64,000 nt of DNA. It comes from Annona cherimola. Taxonomy: Eukaryota > Streptophyta > Magnoliopsida > Magnoliales > Annonaceae. Each line of letters begins with the position of its first letter. The stretch's first letter is position 1. Position numbers and translations under genes: made by a program. The notes below the pieces were generated by a model. The model made no database searches. It was not told the origin of the DNA and worked only from the letters and a program-made list of their open reading frames with translations. The stretch lies in NCBI GenBank assembly GCA_030490835.1, contig CM059971.1:6306007-6370006 (forward strand), in the 5' to 3' direction. Positions 1-11,155 of this stretch are shown in pieces.

Positions 1-352
1 AGTCTGATCAATTCACAGTTCTGTCTTATCCACTGCCAAAACTTAAATTCTCCCTTTTCCATATCACCCTTACTCTGTTACTTACCCTTCATAAATCATA
101 CATTATACTTGCATGTGGTCTTAAAAAACTCTGGTGTTAATGTCAGTAAGGGCAAGAGAAATGAATACATATGGGATTGCTTTAACTTTAGTAACATCAT
201 AAAGAATTATATGCTCATCAACTCATATGATGGATTTCATTAAAAAAGCACAACGAGAATTTATCGCCATTATAATACAAGGCTTGAACATTATTAGATT
301 AACTAGAAAAAGATGAAAAACATCACAACCATTACAGCACACATATAAATAG
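1..352. other. 3' flank of the RLP gene, no gene seen
   Basis: This stretch lies downstream of the minus-strand RLP gene that ends at 353. It is AT-rich, and its short open frames look like chance frames. The 3' untranslated region of the RLP gene would fall here, but I see no decisive polyadenylation signal. Confidence 0.5.
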
Positions 353-1207
353 CTACATAAAATACGAAAAACATGAAAAACATACTCTGTCAATAAAAAT
401 AAAGAACACCCTTCTCCCTTTCCTCCATAGTGCCGGAATCCAAAAGAACATTCCAAAGCCCACACCATGGCCAATTCCAAATGCAATCCATATCAAGTCC
501 AGTTCACTCTCTTCATCGTTTGATTGAGTTGCTGGGGGCATTGCAACTGCATCTTTCTTGCACTCTCTTGACAATGGCAAACCACATAATTTTGAATTTC
601 CTAAGAAAGAATCATTTCCAAAAGTATCAAATTGTCTACCTTGCGGTATTTTTCCAACGAGTTGGTTTTGTGAGAGATTCAACACTGCCAAGAATGATAG
701 CTCAGTTAGTTGCCATGGAATCTTTCCAGACAAGCTGTTATTTGAAAGGTCCAACGATTCAAGAACTTTGAGGTTTTGAAGCGATGCAGGAATTTCGCCT
801 TGGAAATAGTTACGTGACAAGTTGAGCAAACGAAGTGCCTTCAACTCCCCAATTGATGTTGGGATGTCACCCTCCAATTGGTTGTGTGAGAAATCCACCA
901 CGGTGACCGCCATGAGGATCTTTACAAATTCAATTTCTATCCCCTTCCAAACCAGCAAAACTTTGTCTTGATAGTAAGTATTTGAGAAATTTGCAGTAAG
1001 GAACTTTGATGCTGAGACACCATCTTTCATCATCTTCCATGTTGAAAATAAATTTGATGGTAAACTACCACTAAAGTTGTTGAATGAGAGGTCAATGATT
1101 TGCAGTTGTGGAAAGAATTCTCGATTTTTCCGTGGCACTCTAATGGAGCCAAAGAAGTTGTTTGACCTCAAGACAAGAACATGCAAATTTGATAAATTTC
1201 CTAATTG

Positions 1208-1210
1208 TTA
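1208..1210 (-). other. in-frame TAA in the RLP gene
   Basis: On the minus strand the frame reads ...HDEFP-stop-QLGNLSNLHVLVL..., exactly inside the conserved RLP segment between two LRRs. The same frame stays open on both sides with no indel. A tyrosine (TAC/TAT) or serine (TCA) codon with one base change would explain it. I saw no convincing splice pair that would remove it. Confidence 0.9.
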
Positions 1211-1924
1211 AGGGAATTCATCATGTATTTGATTGTTCCCAAGGTTCAAGACCTTCAACATCTGACAATTTTTCAACGACCCTGGCATCTGCCCCTCCAA
1301 GTAATTATCACTAAGATCAAGTGTCTCTAGTGCACAACCAACTTTGAATGTTTGGAATAAGGGACCAGAAAAAGCATTTTTGCCCAGATTTAACACTTTC
1401 AAGAATCGATGATTGGTTTTGCCTAAGCATTGGGGTACCAAACCAGTGAAGTTATTGTTTGAAAAATCAAGAACTTCAAGGACTTTTGCATCGAAAATCA
1501 GAGAGGGCACTTCTCCATCAAGTTTATTGTTTGCAATTGAAAAGAAAGTGGATGATGTTGGAGGCACAGGAATATGGCCTTTCAACAAGTTTGAGCTGAG
1601 GTCAAAATATCGCATCGAGGTTAAGGAGAGATGGGGAAAGAGTCCTTCTAATCCCTCTAAAGAATTATGAAAGAGATTCAAATAACGCATACTCCCATTT
1701 CCAACCTTCCATATCCATTGTGGAATTTTACCATGAATTCTGTTCCACGAGAGGTCAAGATATTCAATCTCTTCCTGATTTCTCAGCATATTTGGGAAGT
1801 TTCTCATATTGCATGATCCTAAGGCCAAATTCCATAGTCTAGGAAAGGACGGTGACATTAAACTGCTTTGAGGTTCAGCAGTAATTGTTAGGTTGTTATT
1901 TGAAAGATCAAGCTGTTCTAGGCT

Positions 1925-2570
1925 CTTGAGGTTTTGGAAGGAGCCTAGGTCCACGACACCATTGAAATTATTAGAGTACAAGTCGAGATACTGAAGCTCA
2001 GTTAGTTCAAAAATCCAAATTGGAATTGGCCCTTGAAAGTTGTTGTTGGAGAGGTCTAAATCCATGAGTTGGCTAAGGTTGATACTTGGCTGAGTGATGG
2101 ACGTTGAACTGTTTCTGGTGTTGAGGATGGCTGAGAAGTTGTTAAATGAAAGATAAAGCCCTTTTAGGTTTTGGAAGGAGCCTAGGTCTACGACACCATT
2201 GAAATAATTAAAGGACCGGTAAAGATGTTGAAGCTCAGTTAGTTCAAAAATCCAAATTGGAATTGGCCCTTGAAAGTTGTTGTTGGAGAGATCTAAATTC
2301 ATGAGTTGGCTAAGGTTGACACTTGACTGAGTGATGGATGTTGAACTATTTCTAGTGTTGATGATGGCTGAGAAGTTGTTAAATGGAAGTTGAAGCACTT
2401 CTAGGTTCTTGAGATTTTGTAAGGAGCCTAGGTCCACGGCACCATTGAAATGGTTTGATGACAGGGACAGATACTGAACCTTAGTTAAAGTAAAAATTAG
2501 GGATGGGATTGACCCTTGCAAATTATTATTTGAGAGATCAAGAATAACAAGTTGGCTCAAGTTTGCGAAT
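1925..2570 (-). repeat. tandemly amplified LRR module in the RLP gene
   Basis: A three-LRR block is repeated about three times inside the ectodomain. The anchor for DLGSFQNLK recurs at 1931, 2168 and 2414, giving steps of 237 and 246 bp (79 and 82 residues), all in frame. Units 1 and 2 are nearly identical in the part reading NLSQLM(N/D)LDLSNNNFQGP and TRNSSTSIT; the third is more diverged in its second half. The middle unit has lost residues around QHLYRSFNYF. Such in-frame unit gain by unequal recombination is known in plant LRR receptors. Confidence 0.85.
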
Positions 2571-3815
2571 GATTGAGGTATTGGACCTACTAGGTTGCAT
2601 TCACTTATGCTCAAGGAAGTTAAGGATTTAAAATTTTGTGGAATGTCTGCCAAATTGCCATGAAATTTTGTCTGTGACATTACCAACTCCTGGATAGTAC
2701 TATTTATTAAAAATTTTGGGAAATCAACTATCAAGAATTGATTGTCAGAAATGTCAAGCAGTTGTAAGTTTGGCCAATTGAAAACACTCATTGGGAATTT
2801 ATGGCGCAAGTTACAACTTGAGAGTCTCAAGGAGGTTAAAGAAGTGAGATTACGTATAAATTCTGGCATTGGAGATGAGAGGTAGTTAGAGCCGAGATCT
2901 AGCAAAATAAGAGAATGAAGTCGGGAAAATGAAGGATGAATCCGTCCAGAAAGACCACAATCAAACAAGCTTAGTTTGTGGAGATTAGGAAGTCCAAGTG
3001 CCAAGATCCGGCTCCATTGGCTGCCCATTGCTGACAAGTTTGCGTAGTCAAGAAAGAGTTCCCTTAAGCCTGAAAGATTTCCAAAGAGTTGTTGCATGCC
3101 AGAACTAGACCTCTTTAGGTAAAGATATTCCATTGCCTTGTTAGAGACATTGTAATACTCATTGTAAGAAAGATCCAAAGAAACTAACCTGGTCAAGTGG
3201 AAGATATCCGGTGGGATTTGGCCGTGGAACGGGTTGGAGCGGAGATGGAGATGGGTCAAGTTGCTAAGTTGGGCAAACCCAGAAGGGATTGGAGATTCAA
3301 TAGACCCGTAACTATAAGAGAGATCAAGTCTTTCTAGGCTTCGAAGTTGGAAGAGATTTTGGAAATCAAGCCGACCACCGATGTAGAGCCGAGAAAGGTT
3401 GAGGCTAATGACATGTCCGGTGAAAGGATTGCAACGGATTCCTTCCCAAGAACAACAATCTGGATCATTCACATTCCAAGACGAGAGATTGGCGTCGCTG
3501 TGACTGAAGTCAAAGCCACGCTTCAATTGGAGCAAAGCAGAAAAGTGTTGATGGAGGCAGATTTGGTGAGGTGGATGAGGGGAGGATGACAAGGGCTTGT
3601 AGTTGTAGGTGGAGGCATTAGTATTAAGAACAGCAGCAGTACTGGCAGTGGAGATGGAGGGAGATGGAAAGAGGATTAGTGGGAAGAGGAGGGAAAGTAA
3701 GAAAGAGAAGAGAAGCTTAGAAAACAGAGCAAGAAAGGAGGAAGAGGAGGACATGATGAATGATGAGGAGGAGGAGAAATGAGGGGAGAATGAATGCAAA
3801 GGTTGTCAGGCGTGC

Positions 3816-3827
3816 TTAATTATATGG
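3816..3827 (-). promoter_or_regulatory. TATA-like box of the RLP gene
   Basis: The minus strand reads CCATATAATTAA here, about 17 nt upstream of the first ATG (3799). The second RLP copy keeps a slightly better version (TATATAATTA) in the same context at 60344-60354. If used, transcription would start near or past the first ATG, favouring the second Met. Confidence 0.4.
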
Positions 3828-3861
3828 AAGGGAGCTGATGATGGCTGATGCATAAGTATTC

Positions 3862-3952
3862 ATGGATGGATGGATGGATGGATGGATGTTGGTAGTCCAA
3901 GTCACCATCTGAACCGATAATGTAACCATTCCAGATGGATGGATGGATGGAT
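3862..3952. repeat. (ATGG)n microsatellites in the RLP promoter
   Basis: Two runs of the ATGG tetranucleotide lie at about 3862-3888 and 3934-3952, some 65-150 bp upstream of the RLP start. The first run is conserved upstream of the second RLP copy (about 60391-60417), so it predates the duplication. Confidence 0.85.
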
Positions 3953-3959
3953 ATCAGTT

Positions 3960-4282
3960 GCTTATCTACGGCGCACTCTACTACTCCATCCATATCAATT
4001 TATTAAAGGATATTCATATCCGTCAACCGCAAATTGACGAATTCATATTCGAAAGTAGAGATTGCCGGCGAAACAGAAGCGTAATATAATAGATAAAACC
4101 GATGACAGGTCATAATCACTCGCCATCTACTAAACCGGCCACATTGTGTTATTGACAAGTCATTTGTTGTGTTATTATATGGACTATGAGACAAATCCGG
4201 CCACATCTCCTCCGGTGAGAATTTGACATGGGGTCCAAATGCAGGCCGGTTGCTACTACAGGTAGGATTTTAAATTGGTGTT
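3960..4282. other. RLP upstream region
   Basis: This gene-free promoter-side segment matches the region upstream of the second RLP copy at about 60480-60830. Its 4208-4263 part, containing GAATTTGACATGGGGTCC, occurs again in altered form near 7810-7870 and 62828-62880. Confidence 0.5.
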
Positions 4283-5235
4283 TTTCTACTGTTATGTATA
4301 TAGTTTTGGCAAAATTATGAGAGTATCACGAATTTTTACAAAATTGTATCCCTAGTCATTCCTTAATCCTTACCTGTACAATTTGCCAGAAATTGTAGCG
4401 TATAACTTTTTTTTTAAAAAAAAAAATCTGAAAATGGAAAAAACATCCTTGCAAATAAATAAAATTAAGTAAGGCAAGAAATTACATTTAAAATAAATTT
4501 TTTTATTTTATACAAATATTATTCACATTAGATAGATCCAATACACGTCCGAACTCGGTTACGTACATGATAATATATGCGCATCACGATGTATTTAAGC
4601 TAAAGTACAATATTCATTTATTTTAGTTATTTTATAATAAACATGTTTCTAAGCTTATTTAATCGATAAACTAAGTTTTATCATTTTAAAATACTTTCAA
4701 ATATTTACTTTTAAAAATTTTTATCTATAAAAATCATCAATTTCAGGAGCATTTAAATCATTTTTCACTTGTTAGAACTTGAGTTTTAAAATATCATAAA
4801 TAAATGCATAAAAAGTATTATAAAATAGAAAAACTTGACATATAGATTAGATAACTTAATAAAATATGTTTACTAAAAAACCAAAAATACAACTCTTTGT
4901 AAAAAAAATAATACATTTGAACTTAATATATTTATGATGCACACAATCCGGCTCCATATTGTCACATTAAGTACATCTCTTCCATGCGATGAATATTTCA
5001 AAAATAAAAATTTTGTATCATAAAGATAATTTCTTACAATTTATAATTTTATTTATTTCCAAGGGTATTTTCATCATTTTTCAAAAAATTGTCAAAAGTA
5101 ATATATTTACAATTTAAGACTTGTAGGTATAGATATATTTTTTTGAAAATTCATGATATGACTACAATTTTGCCCAAACTCATTATATTATTTCAAAGCA
5201 TGTTAATTTCAAAAGTTAAAAGTGTGATGTATGTT

Positions 5236-5630
5236 GGGAACTTGTTTCAATACAGCAGGGTGCATTGAAATTTTAATGCATCCTAGTGCAAAATCCTAAC
5301 TTTTTAATATTTTTTGAAACTCTGTTTATAAAAATGTTAATCTAGGTGTATTTATTATGTAGTTTAATTTTTACTATTTTTGGAGATTTTTAGATATTTT
5401 TTTGGATTTTTAAAAATCAATAGCTTTTTTAATAATTTAAAATTACTAAATGCCACTGGTTTTTAAAAATCTAAAAAAATATCTACAAATTTTAAAAAAA
5501 TGGTAAAAGTTGATACACATATTAAATACACTTAGATTAATAGTTTTATAAAAAAAATTTCAAAAAAATTAAAAAATGAATTTTACAGCAGGATGTATTG
5601 AAATTACCTGTTGCACTGAATCATCGCCCT
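5236..5630. mobile_element. foldback element (CAATGCA type), inserted in R1
   Basis: Two long arms are mutually inverted around a centre near 5430-5445. The left arm (TTTTTACTATTTTTGGAGAT...) is mirrored by the right arm (...TTTAAAAAAATGGTAAAAG), and the ends carry AGCAGGGTGCATTGAAA and its imperfect inverse. The junction occurs also in the paralogous block near 61625-61655, so insertion preceded the block duplication. I could not fix a clean target duplication. Confidence 0.6.
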
Positions 5631-5637
5631 GTGTGTC

Positions 5638-5905
5638 GAGCTCAAAAAAGCGTGAGATATGTAAGCTTGCCTTTTAAACTCCTGAGACAAAAGGGATTTC
5701 TCCATCACATAATTTTGGAATATTTTATTTCTCCATATTTCCTAAATCTTTGTGTTTTTTTCCTTCCTTGATTTCTGGGACAGAAAACCTTCACGGGAGA
5801 CATAGCATCACAATTCCGGATCTCAGTGGCTTGGCTTGCATTTTCTCTTTAAAGATGCGTGCAAAAGTAAGGGACGCATCCAGCAAAGGCTAAGGATGCA
5901 AATTC
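5638..5905. repeat. conserved 270-bp block B1, copy 1
   Basis: The block containing CACAATTCCGGATCTCAGTG and later AAGGGACGCATCCAGCAA recurs at 12690-12965 and 13560-13885, with a weak partial copy near 10455-10600. It is less AT-rich than its surroundings. No frame is conserved between the copies. Confidence 0.65.
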
Positions 5906-6409
5906 TTATTTACTACCAGGAAATTTTCAAATAAACTTTCGAATTTTTAAATTAAATTAGATATGTACAACTTATTAGTAACTAACTCTAGTTGTAACTT
6001 ATAATAAAATATTATTAAATAAAAATAATAACAAAAACCAATTGAATACAAAAGTTTAGATGGGAATTCCCAAATATATTAGAAATTTTACCCTAATTCC
6101 TTATACACTTACAAATTTTAAAAATTCTTCTTATACCTTCCGATATATTATGAATTAACGACAAATACAGTGTGCATGTGAAAATTTTCTATGATAAGAT
6201 CTTGACAGTTCAATAGTTTTCATTTGAGGAATAATTATTAGTTTTTAACTTGTAGATATTGAACATCCAAATTAGCAGAGTTCATACCAATAGCACGCTG
6301 AATTAGCTATAAATATAAGACATATATGGGCACTGCTTGTATATAATTAGGTGACATAGAACCAAATTTCATGTAATCTCTTTCTTTTTTAAAAAAATGA
6401 TTGAAGTAA

Positions 6410-7262
6410 AATTAAATTCATTCATTATATTTAACATTATTTATTTAATTAAGAGACCACGTTTCATCCAATTCATATTTGTTCAGAAAAGATACATTCA
6501 TATGCAAATCAGGAAAAATACTTAAATCTATTCACATATGTATTAGAATATAATAATATTTTATAAAATCATTTATCCACGTAGTAATGGTATTTTACAT
6601 AGTTTGGATGTTGAAAATACTACTTTAGAATTGTTTTTAAGTATTAAATCATTTTATTATATTGATTTTGCATATTTATAAATGAGGCACATACATTGTG
6701 ATACAAAAAAAATGAAAGGATCTTTATGATAATATAAATGATGTTAAATATAATAGATAGAGTTGATTATTTGTCATCCATCAATATATTAAAAATGAGG
6801 GGGTTACATAAGAGGTGTTTCATGGAAGCAAGCTTGGCTACACTCCGCTTCTTTATAGCTGAGTTACATTTAAATGATTTTGTGTAACTCTTTCATTTTT
6901 TAAGATGTTAATGATTGATACAAAATTCAATTTATTCATTGCATGAACATAAAATATAATTATGTTAAGGTATAAATTAAGAAAAAAACTTAGATCCACC
7001 AAATATATATTAAAATGTAATAGTACTGTATAGAATTATTTATTTATATAGTAATGATATTTTATCTGGTTTAGATATTGAAAATACTAGGTAGAAACCA
7101 ATTTTTAGTATTAAATTATTTTATTACCATGACTTCACACTTTCATAGATAAGGCCCGATATAGCAATACTAAATAAATGAGTGATACTAAAGATGATGT
7201 TCAATACAATTGGTAGAATGGATTTTTTCATTAATTATAAAAATATTAAAACTAAAATAATC
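6410..7262. repeat. AT-rich dispersed repeat R2, two tandem copies
   Basis: Two related units (about 6410-6800 and 6890-7260) share the order: ATTCAATCTATTCATT-like start, ATTATTTATCCACGTAGTAAT, GATGTTGAAAATACTA, and GATGAGGCAC-like end. Relatives lie at 18095-18450, 38540-38840, 40410-40700, 44830-45070 and 57410-57610. Non-coding. Confidence 0.55.
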
Positions 7263-7269
7263 ATCTAAA

Positions 7270-8640
7270 AAAAGGTTTAATAGAAACAGAGCTATATATA
7301 TTGATGACCAAGAAGCTACATTAGTGAGCTAAGTTAAAGATGTTGATGAGCGGATAGATAGGTATTTCTTATTCAGATTATAATAAATGAGAGTACATTT
7401 ATAGCACCATCTGCACCATCATCCATTACTTGGTCAAGTTACTATTAGATGCTAATTACATGAATCAATGAGTCAATACTTCTTGTCTTTTAAAATTACC
7501 ATCTGAACCCTTTATAGGTCAAGCCACTCATTAAAAAAAAAGATAATTAATATACGGCATGTTTGGCAACACACAAAACTTTTTAACTTAAAATTTTTCT
7601 ATTTAAAACTTTTCATCTTTTGTAACTATTTTATTTTTTAATTATTTTTTACATTGTTCCATAAACTATCTTACTTTTCAATCATTTCTACACAACTACC
7701 TATACAATTAACCTATTTATTTTAACATTAAAAATTTTATCATTTCCCAAAAAATACTACCGAAGATGGCAATACGTGAACTATCGTTCGCATGCGCCTA
7801 GCTAGTGTTCCTCCGGTGAGAATTTGACACGGTCACACGGGTTCCAAGTGCAGGCCTGTTGCTAGGCTTGCACGTGCAGTCCGTATGCATAGTAGTATTT
7901 TCCAATATATTTTCTTATATATATGTTGACCACCGATATGGGCTACATTAGTGAGCGATGTTAAAGATGCTGCCCTGTTCCCCATATGAATCATTGTACA
8001 CGCAAATCTAGATTGTGAGAAATGAATGGATGTCTATTGTCACCACGTCGACCATAATCCATTAATCAGTGAAGCTACTATTAAAAGCTTACATGAATGG
8101 ATGGATCGATATTTAAAAGCTTACGTCGACCACTATCTTAACCCTTCATAGGTCAAGTCACACTTTAAAAAGTTAGTCAAAATAATATAATGCTGATAGC
8201 TACTCTTAAAAAATTAATCAATATGATATAATGCTGATAGCTAAATACGTTGACCGATGTTTTGTCGCCCCACAATCTCAACCTAAGCAGCAGTGCATGC
8301 TGCTCTAGATGCTCATCCATGCTGTGAGCGGTTCAAGCTACTCTCCAGATACTCTTCAATGTCTGGCTCGACATGGATCGTTCGCATGTGGTATTATTTT
8401 TTTATTTCTATTTATATAATGCGACAACTGATATGATATTATAAGTATCTTTACAACCCTAACACCTCACACTGTAGTGTGAGAAGAAATTTTATAAATA
8501 CCATGGGGGACTTCTCTAAATTAAAACCATAACTTATAGGGGGAAGATTGTTATACAACTTACACCTAGCAGACTTCAAAATAGCGCCAGCAATAGCACG
8601 TACCATCTTGCCGTAGGCACGGTGGCCTAGATGGCATTTT
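7270..8640. other. upstream block paralogous to 62220-63780
   Basis: Gene-free DNA matching the far end of the window in the same order and orientation, for example TTAAAGATGTTGATGAGC near 7334 and 62285, and AATTTGACACGG near 7820 against AATTTGACATGG near 62840. It belongs to the duplicated RLP block. It includes an older MITE (7555-7762). Confidence 0.7.
7555..7762. mobile_element. Tourist-like MITE, degenerate
   Basis: Starts GGCATGTTTGGCAACA and ends with AT-rich sequence near TTTCCCAAAAAATACTACC. The interior (ACTTTTCAATCATTTCTACA...) is the reverse of the intact MITE at 8642-8932. The paralogous site at 62546-62762 holds the same copy, so it is older than the block duplication. Confidence 0.6.
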
Positions 8641-8641
8641 A

Positions 8642-8932
8642 GGGTGTGTTTGGTTGGAGGTAAAACTTTTGATGAAAAGTTTTAGAGGTAGAAGTTGTCA
8701 AATTGATAGAAAATGATGTGATATAATAGGGGTAATGATGAGGAGTAAAGAGAATAAAGTTAAAATAGATAGGTTAGTTGTATGGGTAGTTGTGTAGAAA
8801 TGATTGAAAAGTAGGGTAGTTTGTATAGAAAAATGTGAAAAAATAATTAAAAAATAAAGTAGTTATAAAGAGTGAAAAGTTTTGTGTTGAAAAGTTTTAA
8901 TTGACAAGTTTTGACCCCAAACAAACACACCC
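8642..8932. mobile_element. PIF/Harbinger (Tourist-like) MITE with TTA duplication
   Basis: A 291-bp non-autonomous element. Its terminal inverted repeats begin GGGTGTGTTTGGTTGG and, read from the other end, GGGTGTGTTTGTTTGG. It is flanked by TTA at 8639-8641 and 8933-8935, the 3-bp target typical of PIF/Harbinger. There is no coding capacity. The corresponding site in the paralogous block (near 63783) is empty. Relatives: 7555, 10188, 45146, 48900-49570, 56270, 56685, 57945 and 62546. Confidence 0.88.
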
Positions 8933-8935
8933 TTA

Positions 8936-9212
8936 GAAGATGTTTGTTACAGTGTTATTTTTTTGTGAGGAACGGTGGGATGAGATGGAAAGTGTGAAAT
9001 GCAATGTTTTGAAAATTACGTAATTAATATGAAATAAGAAAAATAAAAGTAGAATAAATAGAGTAGTTAAGTATAAAAAGAAAGTGAAATGATTTGAATG
9101 CGAAGCAAAAGAGTAAAAATACCACTTGATTGATGAATTAGTGAGCGTGGGAATTAGTGCCCTCACATTTCTCCATGCCACATTTCTCACACGTGTTACC
9201 AAACAAGCTCTA
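8936..9212. mobile_element. second MITE-like element with imperfect inverted ends
   Basis: Immediately next to the Tourist-like MITE. The left end GATGTTTGTTACAGTG is roughly inverted at the right end (CGTGTTACCAAACAAGCTC). It is present in the paralogous block from about 63788 to the window end, where it keeps GCAACGGTGG. Another sequence of similar start lies near 45537. Superfamily unresolved. Confidence 0.5.
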
Positions 9213-9223
9213 CAATTTGTGTT

Positions 9224-10135
9224 TTTGTATGGTAACTGTATAGTTTTGGCAAAATTATAGAAATATCACAATTTTTTTTAAAAAATTGTATCTCTGCCTG
9301 TACAATTTACCATAAATTGTGACATATTTGAAAATGACAAAAATGTACTTGCAAATAAATAAAATTACATAATGAATGAAATCATATTCAAAATAAAATT
9401 TAGTATTTTTCTCCATAAACTACATTTACGTATTTTTTTAAAAAATCTGTTTTGGGAGCATTTAATTGGTTTTTCAACTCTTAAAAAACTTGATTTATAT
9501 ATACACATATCTAAAATAGCTAAAATACTCATATGTTAAAAATGTAAAATATATATATATACACACATTTAAAATGGTAAATTTTGGTTTATACATTAAA
9601 TACATCTATATTAACAACGTGAAAAAAGTAAAAACAAATAGTAAATAATTTTTTTGAGGTGGGTAAAATAATGTCTTACTTAGCCTAACTAACAATATCA
9701 CTTCTTTTTTATACTATTATTTGTTTTCAAAGGCATTTTTGTCATTTTTAAAAGAAAATTTAACAAAAGTAATATGCTTATAATTTCAAACACTCTGTGC
9801 GGGTATATATATAATTCTTTGAAATCTCATAATATGCCTTCAATTTGGCCCAAACTAGCAAATATATGTGCAAAAATTCCCTTTTAAATTTAATACAGTT
9901 TAAAAGGAATTTAATTATTCATGGGGAACAATGGAATTTGATATTTAACAATATCAATTGAATAAATTTTAATAAAAAAAGTCCATCAAAATGTGTTGAA
10001 ATTTAAAGCCGTTAATCCAAATTCAACAAAGATTTTATTAATTAGATTGTATTAGAAACCACTACATTATTTTGAAGCACATTATTTTGGAAAGTTAAAG
10101 TGTGATGTATGTTGACATAAAAAAAAGTGTTACGC
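9224..10135. repeat. dispersed repeat R1, copy B
   Basis: Begins GTATAGTTTTGGCAAAATTA and ends near AAAGTGTGATGTATGTTGAC, matching R1 copy A and copy C in order. Non-coding. It lacks the foldback insertion found in copy A, so the GTATGTTG end is seen nearly uninterrupted. Confidence 0.55.
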
Positions 10136-10187
10136 TAAACTCTTTTTTTCATTTTTACTGAAATATGTGTTTTTTCTTATTTTTTTA

Positions 10188-10460
10188 AGGTGTATTTGTT
10201 TACAACTAAAATTTTTAAATATTAAATTTTTTACTTTGTACGATTATCCTATTTTTAAATTATTTTTCACATTTTACTGTACAACTATCCTATGTTTTAA
10301 TTATTTCTACATTACTACTCTAAATTTAGCTTATCTATTTTAACTATATTGTCTTTACTCCTTATCATTATTCCTATTATACTATATCATTTCTGTTATT
10401 CTAAAAACTTTTACATTAAAATTCTTTCTTTTAAAATTTTTATTACTTCCCATGCACACC
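10188..10460. mobile_element. Tourist-like MITE, degenerate
   Basis: Starts AGGTGTATTTGTTTACAACT and ends near ACTTCCCATGCACACCT. The interior motifs (ATTATTTCTACATTACTAC, TATTTTAACTATATTG) match the family of 8642-8932 in reverse orientation. No clear target duplication. Confidence 0.5.
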
Positions 10461-10779
10461 TCGATTTCTCAAACCTTGAGATATAGCATGACAGTTAAGG
10501 ATGTAAATGGCTAAACTTGCATTTCCTCTTTAAAGAGGTATGGAAATTTAAGGGATGTATCCAACGCGATAAAAGGAAACAAATTCCCATTTACTACTTG
10601 TTGTTCGTGTATTGCTTAATGAAAATGTTTAAAAAATAAAAGAAAAAGCTTTTGACTATACGTCAACCCATATAAATCAATTAATTTTTTTTGAGGAAAA
10701 TAAATCAATTAATTCAGTTATGAAGAGGAAGAATTCGAAAATGTGTGTCACTTATTTAGAGTACAAATAGATAAGAGAA

Positions 10780-11155
10780 ATGATTCTGTCACCCTAGGCT
10801 AAGTAATGACCCATCTTAAAAAACTCATTTACAATATATTTTTTACTTTTTTCGTACACTTTTTTTTATCTAAATATACTTAATATATAACCAAATTTTA
10901 TCATTTTTGGATAGATGAATATATTTTTAAAATTTTTAAATACAAGGGTATTTTAGCTTACCTCCTATGTTTAAAAATCTAAAAAAATATATCAATATAT
11001 CAAAAATTATAAAACTTAATTTATGTATTAAATACATCTATATTAAGAAGTTTATATGGAAAAAGAAAAAAATTAAATAGATTTTTTTATATGAGCTAAG
11101 TAAGCTATTGTGTGGCTCAGGCTAACAAGATCATCTCTTTACAAGTAATATATTT
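10780..11155. mobile_element. foldback element (GGCTAAG type)
   Basis: The left end GAAATGATTCTGTCACCCTA and right end CAGGCTAACAAGATCATCTC are imperfect inverses. The arms are mirrored through ATATATAACCAAATTTTATC against TATAAAACTTAATTTATGTA, centred near 10965. The interior is shared with the CAATGCA-type foldbacks, but the ends differ. Confidence 0.55.

Larger units (their letters stand above)
353..3799 (-). pseudogene. LRR receptor-like protein (RLP) gene, one in-frame stop
   Basis: Encodes a cell-surface leucine-rich-repeat receptor without a kinase (RLP class, as in the tomato Cf/Ve-type immune receptors). One reading frame of about 1148 codons runs from 3799 to 353, broken only by a TAA at 1208-1210 after 863 codons. 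Seen in order: hydrophobic signal peptide (about residues 20-50), LRR N-cap with C81, CC115-116 and C123, some 30 LRRs of the plant LxxLxxLxLxxNxLxGxIP type, the island region with YYQDKVLLVWKG, the last LRRs, a C-terminal cap (KLCGLPLSREC), an acidic patch, then a membrane segment rich in GxxxG (about 1100-1125) and a short basic tail. The first ATG sits only about 17 nt from a TATA-like box, so Met16 (codon at 3754) may be the real start. The family normally needs the membrane anchor; translation to the stop would give an anchorless secreted LRR protein. It may be a recent pseudogene, an expressed truncated form, or an assembly error. It pairs with the decayed copy at 58361-60330. Confidence 0.85.
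4283..6060. repeat. dispersed non-coding repeat R1, copy A
   Basis: A long AT-rich repeat starting near TATAGTTTTGGCAAAATTAT recurs at 9224-10135, 13080-14030 and, in part, 60860-61650. Copies share ordered landmarks: TCATCAATTTCAGGAGCATT, a run near GGGCATTTTCATCATTTTT, and GCCCAAACT before the end. No coding frame is seen. This copy is interrupted by the foldback element at 5236-5630 and contains the B1 block. Confidence 0.6.

Noticed and set aside
1195..1230. Hidden intron removing the RLP stop codon
   Set aside because: No GT-AG pair keeping the frame and the conserved LRR spacing is apparent; the protein reads perfectly on both sides without removing any bases.
3862..3952. CRISPR-like or regulatory array from the ATGG runs
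   Set aside because: It is a simple tetranucleotide microsatellite with no spacers.
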